Notes: generated by a model not told the origin, from the sequence alone. Positions 5,841 through 13,917 are shown, counted from the stretch's first letter. The stretch is DNA of 17,566 nucleotides from CAYFUT01 sp964346395 (GCA_964346395.1 CAYFUT010000055.1:1-17566), one strand, 5' to 3'. Translations and numbers: made by a program.

Positions 5841-6416
5841 ATGGATTCTATTATTGAGGCCTTTATTGATTTCAGTTACCGCTACTTTGAGGTTAAACCA
5901 AAAGAGTGAACGCCAGAGCAGGTCAAGAGATGTTGTGTAGAAATTATGCCGAGCAAAGTTGCAGCAGATGACGATTTTTTTAGTTCTTTGCCGGGAGTAT
6001 TAGCAGCGTTTTTTGAGTTTTTGGCCGACCGAAATAATTTAACGCAGGGTGAAGAGTTAGCTCAGGCTGTACAGTCAGTCCGAGAAGAAATTACTACTGC
6101 TGCAGCCTATAATCAAGAACAGATGGACCAATTAGAGGCGGATTTCAAACAGGAGCCGAAGCGAAATTATCCTGATTGGGATGTCGGCCGTAATGAGCGG
6201 TAGCGGCAAGAAAAATTAAAAGATTATTTGAATCGGGTAGAGTTGATGGCGAAATATCTTTATCAAGATAGTCCTGACTTTATGCAAATAAAGGAAGTAA
6301 AGCAGATAAAACAGAAATTAGATATTCCGATAACTACTGAGCAGGTAGTAAAGGATGGAGTGGAAAAATTTAATAGTAATAAAAAAGTACAAGGTTTTCT
6401 TAAATTATTACAATAA
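5841..6416 (+). pseudogene. SEC-C motif protein gene, broken by TGA and a deletion
   Basis: One reading frame runs from the ATG at 5841 to the TAA at 6414-6416, interrupted by TGA (5907-5909) and TAG (6201-6203). The product before the TAG (I-E-A-F-I-D-F..., E-I-M-P-S-K-V-A-A-D, L-A-A-F-F-E-F-L-A-D, Y-P-D-W-D-V-G-R-N-E) resembles proteins that end in a zinc-binding SEC-C motif. The usual G-R-N-E-P-C-P-C-G-S-G-K-K is seen here as G-R-N-E in this frame and G-S-G-K-K (6199-6213) in the next one. That fits loss of the 11 bases that encoded the cysteines, which also created the TAG. The TGA probably replaced TGG (K-E-W-T-P-E). The last 70 codons (from 6204) are open but unrecognised, and could be a separate small ORF starting at TTG 6228 or ATG 6246. 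Selenocysteine/pyrrolysine readthrough is a less likely alternative. Confidence 0.55.
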
Positions 6417-6487
6417 TTATTGCTTGAATTATTATATATTATAAAATAAGAATTTGAAAAACTTTAATTTTTTAAGGAGCGGATAAT

Positions 6488-7897
6488 ATGCCAGCAAAAA
6501 AATTATTATTTAAAGCTTTAGAAAATGAAATTACAGAAAGACCAGCTTGGGTTCCCTTTGTAGGCTGTCACGGCGGCAATTTACTTGATGTAGAGGCTGA
6601 GAAATATTTAAAAAACGAGGATTTAATCGTAGAAGGAATAAGTAAAGGAATTGAATTATATGAGCCAGATGGTATTCCAGTAGTTTTCGATTTACAGATA
6701 GAGGCCGAAGCTTTAGGTTGTGACCTGGAATGGGATCCTGAAAATCCTCCTTCTGTTACTTCACATCCTTTAAGTGAAGGTCAGACATTAGATGAGTTAA
6801 ATATGGTTAACCAGGAGGACGGGAGATATCCCCTTATATTATCTGCTATGGAAAGATTAAACAGTAAATTTGGAGCCAAGGTAGGTTTATATGGATTAGT
6901 AACTGGGCCTTTTACGTTGGCTTTACATTTGTTAGGGTCTAATATTTTTATGAAGATGTATGACAATCCGGATTATGTTCTTCAGGTAATAGAATTTTGT
7001 AAAAAAGTAGCTCAGCAAACTGCTAAATGGTATATTGAATCAGGAATGGATGTAATTGCTGTGGTGGACCCGATGACTTCCCAAATTTCTCCTCAGGATT
7101 TTGCTAAATTTGTAGCTCCTGCTTCTACTAAGATATTTGAATTTATTGAGGAGGAAGGAGCTTATTCTTCTTTCTTTGTCTGCGGTGATGCTAAGCAAAA
7201 TATAGAAGAAATGTGCAAATGTAGTCCAACCAATATTTCCTTTGATGAAAATATTTCTATTGAATATGTAAAAGATATTGCTCAAAATTATGATATTTCC
7301 TGTGGCGGGAATCTGAAATTAACTACTGTTTTATTAATGGGTTCAGCAGAAAAATGCAAAAAACACACTTTAGAGTGTATGGAAAAAGGAGGCGAAAAGG
7401 GGTATATAGTAGCTCCCGGATGTGATCTTCCTTATGCGGTTTCTCCTGAGAATTTGAAGGCAGTTTCAGAAGTAGTGCATAATAAAGATGCTTATGATTT
7501 GCTGAATGATTTTCAAGATTTAGCAGCAGAAGAAGAAATAGAAATAGAATTACCTAATTATAAGTCAGATTCTAAGGTGTATGTAGAGGTTTTTACCCTT
7601 GATTCGAAAGCCTGTGCTCCTTGTAAATATATGGTGAATTCTGTTTATGATTCTATTTCGGAAGAATTAAAAGATAAGGTGGTATTTAACGAGTATAAAA
7701 TAAAAGATGAAGCAGCAGTAGCCAGAATGAAGAAATTAGGGGTAGAAAGCATTCCCAGTATAGTTATTGATGGAGAAGCCAAATATGAAAGTACTCCCTC
7801 TAAAAAGGAACTACAGGAAGAAATTTTTCAAGCTGTCGAAGAAAAAATTAAAGCAAAAGGCAAGGAGTATATTTCCAGAAAGCTAATGATAAATTAA
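6488..7897 (+). CDS. URO-D family (MtaA/MtbA-like) methyltransferase fused to a thioredoxin-like domain
   Basis: Residues 1 to about 340 form a uroporphyrinogen-decarboxylase-type barrel of the MtaA/MtbA/CmuA methyltransferase group (G-L-Y-G-L-V-T-G-P-F-T-L-A near 133, D-P-M-T-S-Q-I-S-P near 194). This group transfers the methyl group from a methylated corrinoid protein to a thiol or folate acceptor. The zinc site usually reads H-x-C...C. Here the segment is F-F230-V-C232-G with C312 eighty residues later, so the His position appears to be Phe. Residues about 362-455 are an extra thioredoxin/glutaredoxin-like domain with C376-A-P-C379 and the cis-Pro segment S-I-P-S-I-V. It is first in the operon, with AAGGAG 7 bases before the ATG. 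The true acceptor is unknown; tetrahydrofolate is likely in an acetogen-like host. Confidence 0.8.
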   Translation: MPAKKLLFKALENEITERPAWVPFVGCHGGNLLDVEAEKYLKNEDLIVEGISKGIELYEPDGIPVVFDLQIEAEALGCDLEWDPENPPSVTSHPLSEGQTLDELNMVNQEDGRYPLILSAMERLNSKFGAKVGLYGLVTGPFTLALHLLGSNIFMKMYDNPDYVLQVIEFCKKVAQQTAKWYIESGMDVIAVVDPMTSQISPQDFAKFVAPASTKIFEFIEEEGAYSSFFVCGDAKQNIEEMCKCSPTNISFDENISIEYVKDIAQNYDISCGGNLKLTTVLLMGSAEKCKKHTLECMEKGGEKGYIVAPGCDLPYAVSPENLKAVSEVVHNKDAYDLLNDFQDLAAEEEIEIELPNYKSDSKVYVEVFTLDSKACAPCKYMVNSVYDSISEELKDKVVFNEYKIKDEAAVARMKKLGVESIPSIVIDGEAKYESTPSKKELQEEIFQAVEEKIKAKGKEYISRKLMIN

Positions 7898-7913
7898 AAT
7901 GGGGGGTTATACA

Positions 7914-8546
7914 GTGAAAATTTTAGAACAAATTTCTGAAGATTTACAGGAGGGTGATCAAGAAGCAGTAAAAGAAGGAATTAAAGAGGCTTTAGAAGCA
8001 GGAATTGAACCGGAGAAAATTTTAGAGGAAGGCCTATTGGCTGCTATGAGTATTATTGGAGAAAAGTTTAAAGATAATGAAGTTTTTGTACCGGAAGTTT
8101 TGATTTCCGCTCGGGCTATGAATTCCGGAGTGGAACTTTTAAAACCTAAATTAATTGAGTCTGGAGTAGAAGCGGAAGGAAAAATAGTTTTAGGTACTGT
8201 AAAAGATGATTTACATGATATTGGGAAAAATTTAGTCCGGATGATGCTGGAAGGAACGGGATTTGAAGTATTTGATCTGGGAACTGACGTAGCGCCGGAA
8301 GAATTTGTAGCCAAAGTGAAAGAAGAAGAGGTAGATATTGTAGGAATATCTGCTTTATTAACTACTACCATGAAAAATATGAAAGAAGTAATTGAAAAAT
8401 TAGAAGAAGAAGGAATTAGGAAGGAAGTATTTATCATGGTTGGCGGAGCTCCAATTACAGAAGATTTTGCCGAAGAAATTGGGGCTGATGGCTATGCGGG
8501 CAATGCCAGTGATGCTGCCGATATGGCTCAGGAACAAATTGCTTAG
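7914..8546 (+). CDS. Corrinoid (B12-binding) methyl carrier protein, MttC/MtgC-like
   Basis: A 210-residue methyltransferase corrinoid protein. A helical cap (residues 1-85) is followed by the B12-binding Rossmann domain with D99-L-H101-D-I-G104, the DxHxxG motif whose His is the lower cobalt ligand. G-I-S-A-L-L and V-G-G-A-P follow in the expected order. It would shuttle the methyl group between the MttB-type protein and the URO-D protein. I prefer the GTG at 7914: GGGGGG lies 7 bases before it, and the product begins directly with the cap. The ATG at 7899 has no ribosome binding site and consists of bases overlapping that G-run. It lies 16 bases after the previous gene and 36 before the activase. 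The stop is TAG, treated as a normal stop. Confidence 0.88.
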   Translation: MKILEQISEDLQEGDQEAVKEGIKEALEAGIEPEKILEEGLLAAMSIIGEKFKDNEVFVPEVLISARAMNSGVELLKPKLIESGVEAEGKIVLGTVKDDLHDIGKNLVRMMLEGTGFEVFDLGTDVAPEEFVAKVKEEEVDIVGISALLTTTMKNMKEVIEKLEEEGIRKEVFIMVGGAPITEDFAEEIGADGYAGNASDAADMAQEQIA

Positions 8547-8582
8547 AGTAGGAGACTTGCTTAAGGCCGGGGAGGATTAATA

Positions 8583-10370
8583 ATGAGTTGTGAGGTACAA
8601 ATACATCAGGGTGAAAATAGAGAGATTATGTCAGTTAAATCAGGCGAAAATTTACTGAAACTACTGCAAAAAAGCGGGTTTTCGATTAGTGCTTCCTGTG
8701 GAGGAAAAGGACTCTGTGGGAAATGTAAAGTAAAAATAACAGCTGGAGATTCTACTATAACCTCTCAGGAACAGAAATTGCTGTCACGGGAAGAATTAAA
8801 CCAGGGAATTAGACTGGCTTGTTTAGTAGATATTGAAGCAGATTTGACAGTAGAACTTCCGACAGAACAGAAAGCAGAAATTGTAACCGAAGGACTAGAG
8901 CGGAAAGTTAACCTGGCGCCCCGGATGAAAAAGTTTTGTATTTCTCCGGCAGAACCTACCATAGAAGATCAGCGGGATTATTTAACTCGAATTTATGATC
9001 AACTGCCGGTACAGAAGGCAAATTATTCGGTGTTAGAAAAATTAGAGGAAATTAAGGAAGCAAAAACCGTTACTATTACTGTTAAAGGTAAGAAGTTAGT
9101 TCAACTAGAAGAAGGAAATCAGGTGGAGAGTAATTACGGGATAGCAGTTGATATAGGGACTACCACGGTAGTTCTTTATCTATTAAATTTGGAGACTGGA
9201 GACGAGGTAGATGTTTATTCGTTTACTAATCCTCAGAGTCAGTTTGGGGCCGACGTAATTTCTCGGGTTAATTATACGCTCGAGCAAGCCGGGGGAGAAG
9301 AAAAACTCCAGGAGGTATTAATAGCCGAACTAAATCAGGGTATAGACAAATTAGTCAGCCGAAATGAGCTAACTCATGATCAAATTTGGGCGGTGAATAT
9401 AGTGGGCAATACAATTATGCTGCATACCCTGTTGGGACTAAATGCTGAATCTATTGCTAAAGCTCCTTATATTCCAGCATTTACTGACCAAGTAACTCTT
9501 AATCCGGCTGATCTCGATCTCAAGTTAAATTCAGCCGGAGAAATTAATTTACTGCCTTCTATTTCCGGGTATGTAGGGGCTGATATAGTAGGAGATATGC
9601 TGGCAGTTGATTTTAATTTGAGTGAGGACTGGAACTTACTGATAGATATAGGAACTAATGGGGAGCTAGTATTAGGTAAGGAAGATGAAATCTTTGCCTG
9701 TGCAGCTGCTGCCGGTCCCGCCCTGGAAGGAGCTAATATTACTTTTGGGATGGCAGGAGTTCCTGGGGCTATTTCAGAATATGAAATTAAAGTTAACGGA
9801 GAGATAAATTATCAAGTAATTGGTAATCAGTCTCCTCAGGGCATCTGTGGTTCGGGAGTACTGGATATTATTGCCCAGTTATATACCCAGGGGTTTTTAA
9901 CGAAAAATGGAGCTTTCAAAGAAGAGTTACCAGCTCGACAGCGAATGCGGATGACGAGTTATGAAGATGCACCTGCTTATCAAGTGACGGGGAAGAGTTC
10001 GGGCAATATATTATTAACTCAGCAGGATATTAGGGAAGTACAGCTGGCCAAAGGAGCTGTCGCAGCCGGAATTGAAATTTTATTAAGCGAAGCAGGGATT
10101 GATTATGAAGCGGTAGATAATGTTTATCTGGCCGGAGGATTTGGCAGCCAGATTAAAGCTTCTAGTGCTGCTGTTTTAGGATTGATTCCGCCGGAGTTAG
10201 AAGAAAAAGTAGTTAAGATTGGAAATGGAGCCGGAATAGGGGCTAAATTATCTCTATTGAATCAAGAACTAAGTCGGGCAGCTGAAGAAATTACCAATCA
10301 GGTAGACTATATAGAATTATCCACTCATAGTGATTTTCAAACAATATTTATGCAGGAAATGGAGTTTTAG
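8583..10370 (+). CDS. Corrinoid activation protein (RamA-like, 2Fe-2S plus ASKHA ATPase)
   Basis: A 595-residue reductive activator of corrinoid enzymes. It restores Co(I) after accidental oxidation, using ATP and electrons from an iron-sulfur centre. The N-terminus is a plant-type 2Fe-2S ferredoxin domain with C39, C45, C48 and C80 (C-x5-C-x2-C-x31-C). From about residue 185 the DUF4445/ASKHA ATPase starts: G-I-A-V-D190-I-G-T-T-T, later L-I-D-I-G-T-N-G-E-L, and near the end V-Y-L-A-G-G-F-G-S. Length and order agree with activators found beside methyltransferase operons in acetogens; the archaeal RamA instead carries 4Fe-4S clusters. A strong GGGGAGGA lies before the ATG, and the next gene starts 2 bases after the stop. 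Confidence 0.88.
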   Translation: MSCEVQIHQGENREIMSVKSGENLLKLLQKSGFSISASCGGKGLCGKCKVKITAGDSTITSQEQKLLSREELNQGIRLACLVDIEADLTVELPTEQKAEIVTEGLERKVNLAPRMKKFCISPAEPTIEDQRDYLTRIYDQLPVQKANYSVLEKLEEIKEAKTVTITVKGKKLVQLEEGNQVESNYGIAVDIGTTTVVLYLLNLETGDEVDVYSFTNPQSQFGADVISRVNYTLEQAGGEEKLQEVLIAELNQGIDKLVSRNELTHDQIWAVNIVGNTIMLHTLLGLNAESIAKAPYIPAFTDQVTLNPADLDLKLNSAGEINLLPSISGYVGADIVGDMLAVDFNLSEDWNLLIDIGTNGELVLGKEDEIFACAAAAGPALEGANITFGMAGVPGAISEYEIKVNGEINYQVIGNQSPQGICGSGVLDIIAQLYTQGFLTKNGAFKEELPARQRMRMTSYEDAPAYQVTGKSSGNILLTQQDIREVQLAKGAVAAGIEILLSEAGIDYEAVDNVYLAGGFGSQIKASSAAVLGLIPPELEEKVVKIGNGAGIGAKLSLLNQELSRAAEEITNQVDYIELSTHSDFQTIFMQEMEF

Positions 10371-10372
10371 TT

Positions 10373-11161
10373 ATGGCTAAAAGAGCAGTTATTGCCTGTC
10401 AGGTGTTTTATCAGGAAGTATTAGATTTAGTGGATGAGCAAGAAATAAGAGTGGAATTTCTCCCGCAGGGACTGCATAATTTGCCGGATGAAACAGATAT
10501 GAGAGATGAAATTCAGGCTAAAATAGATCAACTAGAAGCGGAAGATTATGAGTTGATTATCTTAGGTTATGGCTACTGCAGCGGCGGCATAGAAGGATTA
10601 ACTGCTGCCCAAGCTAAATTAGTAGTTCCTGTGACTGATGATTGTATTCCTTTATTAACGGGACAGGTAGGGTCTGATTTTTGTAGAGAAGCCACTTATT
10701 ATCTTAGTCGGGGCTGGATTGACTGTGGAGGAGATTCTTATAAGCAGTATTTATTTCTGACTAATCAAGAAGGCAACTGGAAAAAACGGTTTATTGAGTA
10801 TGAGAACCAAAATAAGAATGCTTTAGTAGAGTGGTATAAACATCCTGAGTATAGATCTACTCAGAATTATGATCAAGAAACGACCCGCTATATTAGTTAT
10901 GAATGTTTAAAGGGATATGATTCAATAACATTAATAGATAATGGAAACTTAGCTCCCATTCATTTTGATTATGCAGAACAGATGCATAAATTTTGCAGCG
11001 AAATTTTAGAGGAGTACGGTACTGGTTCTCTTGATTATCAAGTTGTTTCTGGTCAGCTTAAATTTTTAGAGCGATTGTTTACAGTCAGCAGTCAAGCTGA
11101 AAGTGAAGCTAGTGATCGACTAAAAGTATTCCCGCCGGAAACGCCGGTGAAAATCAAATGA
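10373..11161 (+). CDS. DUF1638 domain protein
   Basis: A 262-residue protein of the DUF1638 family, recognised by the early C-x-V-F followed by a long helix, L-P-Q-G-L-H-N-L-P, and the L-G-Y-G-Y-C-S-G-G segment with P-x-x-D-D-C-I-P-L-L-T-G. Conserved Cys, His and Asp residues suggest a metal or cofactor site. No enzymatic function is established, but the family recurs beside MttB-type methyltransferases and corrinoid activators, so a part in corrinoid or methyl transfer is inferred. Its ATG is 2 bases past the activase stop and uses a GGAG inside the activase gene, implying translational coupling. Confidence 0.75.
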   Translation: MAKRAVIACQVFYQEVLDLVDEQEIRVEFLPQGLHNLPDETDMRDEIQAKIDQLEAEDYELIILGYGYCSGGIEGLTAAQAKLVVPVTDDCIPLLTGQVGSDFCREATYYLSRGWIDCGGDSYKQYLFLTNQEGNWKKRFIEYENQNKNALVEWYKHPEYRSTQNYDQETTRYISYECLKGYDSITLIDNGNLAPIHFDYAEQMHKFCSEILEEYGTGSLDYQVVSGQLKFLERLFTVSSQAESEASDRLKVFPPETPVKIK

Positions 11162-11215
11162 TGCTTAAAATTGAGAGGTTATGTAAAAATCAGATGATTT
11201 GGAGGAGGAAATTTA

Positions 11216-12583
11216 ATGTTAAATAATACTTATTCGTTGGCGCATCCACTGTCCGAAGCTGAATTAGATCAGATCCACGCCGAGACAATCAAAATTTTAG
11301 CGGAAGAAGGAATAAAACTGGGTCATGAACAGGCTCTGAAAATATGTAAAGAGAATGATCTTAAGATAGAGGGTAACAAAGTGTTTTTATCTTCGGATAT
11401 AATTGAAGAGGCTTTAGAGAAGATTCCGGCTTCTTTTACTCTTAAGGGCAGAAATCCAGATAATAATATTGAAATTGGCACTAATGGTTCGGTTTTAGGT
11501 CCAGCGGTAGGACCTCCATTTATTATGAAGGATGGAGAGCAGGAATATGCAACTTATGAAGATTATATTAAACTACTTAAATTAGTGCAGTCAAATTCGT
11601 ATCTAGACTTAATAGGTGGAGGTATGGTTCCGCCGACTAATCTTCAAGAAGAAACCCGCCATCGAGATATGTTTTATGCAGCAGTTAAGTATGGGGATAA
11701 AAGTTTAATTGGAGTTGGCTCGGGTGCTAAAAAGTCTAAAGAATGTCTAGAAATGGGCGCAATTGTATTTGGAGAGGAAAATTTAAATCAAAATTGTTAC
11801 CTGTTTAATTCTGTAGGGATTTCCAGTCCGCTGACTTATGATGCTGAACCTTTAGAGACTTTAATTACCTGGGCTCGCTCCGGCCAGCCGCTGGGGATTT
11901 ATTCACAAATTATGGCGGGCATGACGGGGCCAATTACTACGGCAGGAACTTTGACTTTACAGAATGCAGAAATTTTGGCAGGGGCAGTGTTAACTCAGTT
12001 AATTAACCCTGGTACCCCGGTAGTTTATAGTTCTTTTTCTTCAGCTACTGATATGAACAGTGGGGATATTAAAGTAGGCGGAGCTGATTATTCAAAAATC
12101 ATAGGTGCTACTGTCCAATTAGCTAATTATTATGATTTGCCTTCTCGGGTAGGGGGCGGATTAACTGATGCCCAGCAGCCGGGAATTCAAGCTGGATATG
12201 AGTCGATGTTAAATATGTTTACGGCAGTCGGCTACGGCGCAGATATGATTTTCTTTACTCTTGGTAGTGTAAAAAATTATCTTGGGATTTCCTATGAGAA
12301 AGTCGCAGCTGATATTGAAATTTTGCGGGCGATTGATAATTTTCAAGCTTCAATTCAGGTCAATGAAGCGACATTGGCTCGGGACGTGATTTCAGAAGTA
12401 GGAGCCGGTGGAAATTATATGACTCATCCCCAGACGCTTAATCAATTAGAAACTAAAAAACAGGCAGTGGATCAGACTGAAGTAGAGGGTAAGCAAAAAA
12501 GAATAGAAGAAATTTTAACTAATTATCAGCAACCTGATTTAAACTCAGAAGTAGAAGAAAAATTATTAACATACATAGAGTAA
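11216..12583 (+). CDS. MttB-family trimethylamine/betaine:corrinoid methyltransferase, non-pyrrolysine
   Basis: A 455-residue MttB superfamily member (COG5598). Recognised by the N-terminal I-H-A-E-T-I-K-I-L-A-E-E-G-I, then I-M-A-G-M-T-G-P-I-T-T-A-G-T-L-T-L-Q-N-A-E-I-L-A-G, the G-G-G-L-T-D-A-Q-Q-P-G-I-Q-A-G-Y-E-S segment and the G-G-N-Y-M-T-H-P-Q-T tail. There is no in-frame TAG, so it belongs to the large branch without pyrrolysine. Its proven members demethylate glycine betaine, proline betaine, carnitine or butyrobetaine rather than trimethylamine. It would methylate the corrinoid protein encoded upstream. GGAGGAGG lies 7 bases before the ATG. The substrate cannot be told from sequence; glycine betaine is the best guess for a halophile. 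It is last in the operon. Confidence 0.85.
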   Translation: MLNNTYSLAHPLSEAELDQIHAETIKILAEEGIKLGHEQALKICKENDLKIEGNKVFLSSDIIEEALEKIPASFTLKGRNPDNNIEIGTNGSVLGPAVGPPFIMKDGEQEYATYEDYIKLLKLVQSNSYLDLIGGGMVPPTNLQEETRHRDMFYAAVKYGDKSLIGVGSGAKKSKECLEMGAIVFGEENLNQNCYLFNSVGISSPLTYDAEPLETLITWARSGQPLGIYSQIMAGMTGPITTAGTLTLQNAEILAGAVLTQLINPGTPVVYSSFSSATDMNSGDIKVGGADYSKIIGATVQLANYYDLPSRVGGGLTDAQQPGIQAGYESMLNMFTAVGYGADMIFFTLGSVKNYLGISYEKVAADIEILRAIDNFQASIQVNEATLARDVISEVGAGGNYMTHPQTLNQLETKKQAVDQTEVEGKQKRIEEILTNYQQPDLNSEVEEKLLTYIE

Positions 12584-12679
12584 TTTCTTTATAAATATTA
12601 ATAACATGATAAGCAGGAAATGATGTCGCTTCCCTTATAAAATCCTCAGCAAACCAGAGCAATAAAAAATATAGAAATA

Positions 12680-12696
12680 ATGCTATTAATTAGCAT
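12680..12696. promoter_or_regulatory. Inverted repeat upstream of glycerol dehydrogenase
   Basis: ATGCTA (12680-12685) and TAGCAT (12691-12696) form a 6-bp inverted repeat around TTAAT in the 182-base gap before the dehydrogenase. It looks like an operator half-site pair. A weak -35-like TTGCAA is at 12714-12719 without a good -10 box. No clear terminator is seen after the methyltransferase gene in this gap. Confidence 0.3.
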
Positions 12697-12765
12697 ACAA
12701 AATATAAGATTAATTGCAAACAATAAGCTTAACAGTCATTCATTAATAGAGAAAGGAGTTTTTCA

Positions 12766-13845
12766 ATGACTAGAGTTTTAGCTGCACCGGGAAAATACAA
12801 GCAGGGTCCGGGAATAATAGAAAATTTAGGGGAGCACCTAGGGGATGATTTAGGATCTCAAATTTTGGTAATAGGGGATCCGGTCATTTTAGATATGTTT
12901 GGTGACCGAATCAAAACTGGATTAGCCGATAAAGAAGTAAATGTCATTGAGTTTGCCGGGGAATGTTCCCACCAGGAGATTAATCGGATTCAGAAGACTG
13001 CTGAAGAAAAAGAAAGTGAACTCGTATTAGGAATTGGCGGCGGAAAAACGTTAGACACTGCTAAGGCAGTAGCTTATAAAGAAGATCTGCCCGTCGGAGT
13101 AGTGCCTACCATTGCTGCTACTGATGCACCTTGTAGTGCTTTATCAGTAATTTATACCGAAGAAGGTGTTTTTGAAGAATATTTATTTTTACCGACCAAC
13201 CCTGATTTTGTGTTAGTAGATACCAAGGTGGTAGCCGAAGCGCCGGTTGAATTTTTAGTAGCTGGTATGGGAGATGCTTTAGCGACTTATTTTGAAGCTG
13301 ATGCCTGCGCGGTAACTAAAGCGGAAACTATTGCTGGGGGCACGCAGACCGAAGCTGCTTTAGAGTTAGCTCGGCTGTGTTATGCTACCTTACTTGAGTA
13401 TGGGGCAGCAGCGAAAAAAGCTGTAGCAGCAGGAGTAGTTACAGAAGCAGTAGAAAAAATTGTAGAAGCCAATACATTATTAAGCGGATTAGGATTTGAA
13501 AGTGGGGGGCTGGCTGCTGCTCATGCTATTCACAATGGGTTGACAGTCATTGACGCTACCCACGAAAAGACGCATGGCGAAAAGGTAGCTTTTGCTACTT
13601 TAGTCCAGCTGGTGTTAACCGATAGGGAACCGCAATTTGTAGATGAAGTAATTGAATTTGCCCAAACAGTTGGCCTGCCGACAACACTAGCTGATTTAGG
13701 TGTAGAGGAGCCGACAGAAGAAGAAATTGCCGAGGTAGCAAAAGCAGCCTGCAGTGAGGACGAAACGATCCATAATCTGCCCTTTCCGGTAACGCCAGAG
13801 ATGGTTAAAAACGCTATTTTAGCTGCTGATAAACTGGGGCAGTAG
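12766..13845 (+). CDS. gldA: Glycerol dehydrogenase, NAD-dependent
   Basis: A 359-residue iron/zinc-type alcohol dehydrogenase of the GldA family, oxidising glycerol to dihydroxyacetone with NAD. Residues 89-100 (G-I-G-G-G-K-T-L-D-T-A-K) are the nucleotide-binding turn. P-T-I-A-A-T-D-A-P-C-S-A-L-S-V-I-Y (114-130) is the family signature. The metal ligands fall at D170 (M-G-D-A-L-A-T), H253 (A-A-H-A-I-H-N-G) and H270 (T-H-G-E-K-V), close to the D173/H256/H274 of the Geobacillus enzyme. AAGGAG lies 7 bases before the ATG. It is separated from the methyl-transfer operon by 182 bases and has its own terminator, so it is probably a separate unit. Glycerol is an abundant algal osmolyte in brines, which fits the neighbouring betaine-type operon. 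Confidence 0.92.
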   Translation: MTRVLAAPGKYKQGPGIIENLGEHLGDDLGSQILVIGDPVILDMFGDRIKTGLADKEVNVIEFAGECSHQEINRIQKTAEEKESELVLGIGGGKTLDTAKAVAYKEDLPVGVVPTIAATDAPCSALSVIYTEEGVFEEYLFLPTNPDFVLVDTKVVAEAPVEFLVAGMGDALATYFEADACAVTKAETIAGGTQTEAALELARLCYATLLEYGAAAKKAVAAGVVTEAVEKIVEANTLLSGLGFESGGLAAAHAIHNGLTVIDATHEKTHGEKVAFATLVQLVLTDREPQFVDEVIEFAQTVGLPTTLADLGVEEPTEEEIAEVAKAACSEDETIHNLPFPVTPEMVKNAILAADKLGQ

Positions 13846-13876
13846 CTAATTTTGTAAGTAAGCTAAGATAATAAAC

Positions 13877-13917
13877 CCGGGCCAACTACCTTATCTGGCA
13901 GTTGGCCCGGCTTTTTA
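13877..13917 (+). terminator. Strong rho-independent terminator after gldA
   Basis: CCGGGCCAACT (13877-13887) pairs perfectly with AGTTGGCCCGG (13900-13910), then CTTTTTATT. Inner CC/GG pairs extend the stem with one mismatch. This is the fullest version of the CGGGCCAACT hairpin family in the window. Confidence 0.92.

Noticed and set aside
6417..6487. Cobalamin riboswitch before the methyl-transfer operon
   Set aside because: The gap is only 71 bases and AT-rich, too short for a cobalamin riboswitch. Even a good promoter could not be fixed; TTGAAT at 6424 has no well-spaced -10 box.
7899..7913. ATG at 7899 as start of the corrinoid protein
   Set aside because: No ribosome binding site in front of it, whereas the GTG at 7914 has GGGGGG 7 bases upstream and begins the conserved cap domain.
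11216..12583. Pyrrolysine in the MttB-family gene
   Set aside because: The frame has no in-frame TAG and ends in TAA; it belongs to the branch without pyrrolysine. TAG also ends several normal genes here (corrinoid protein, activase, gldA).
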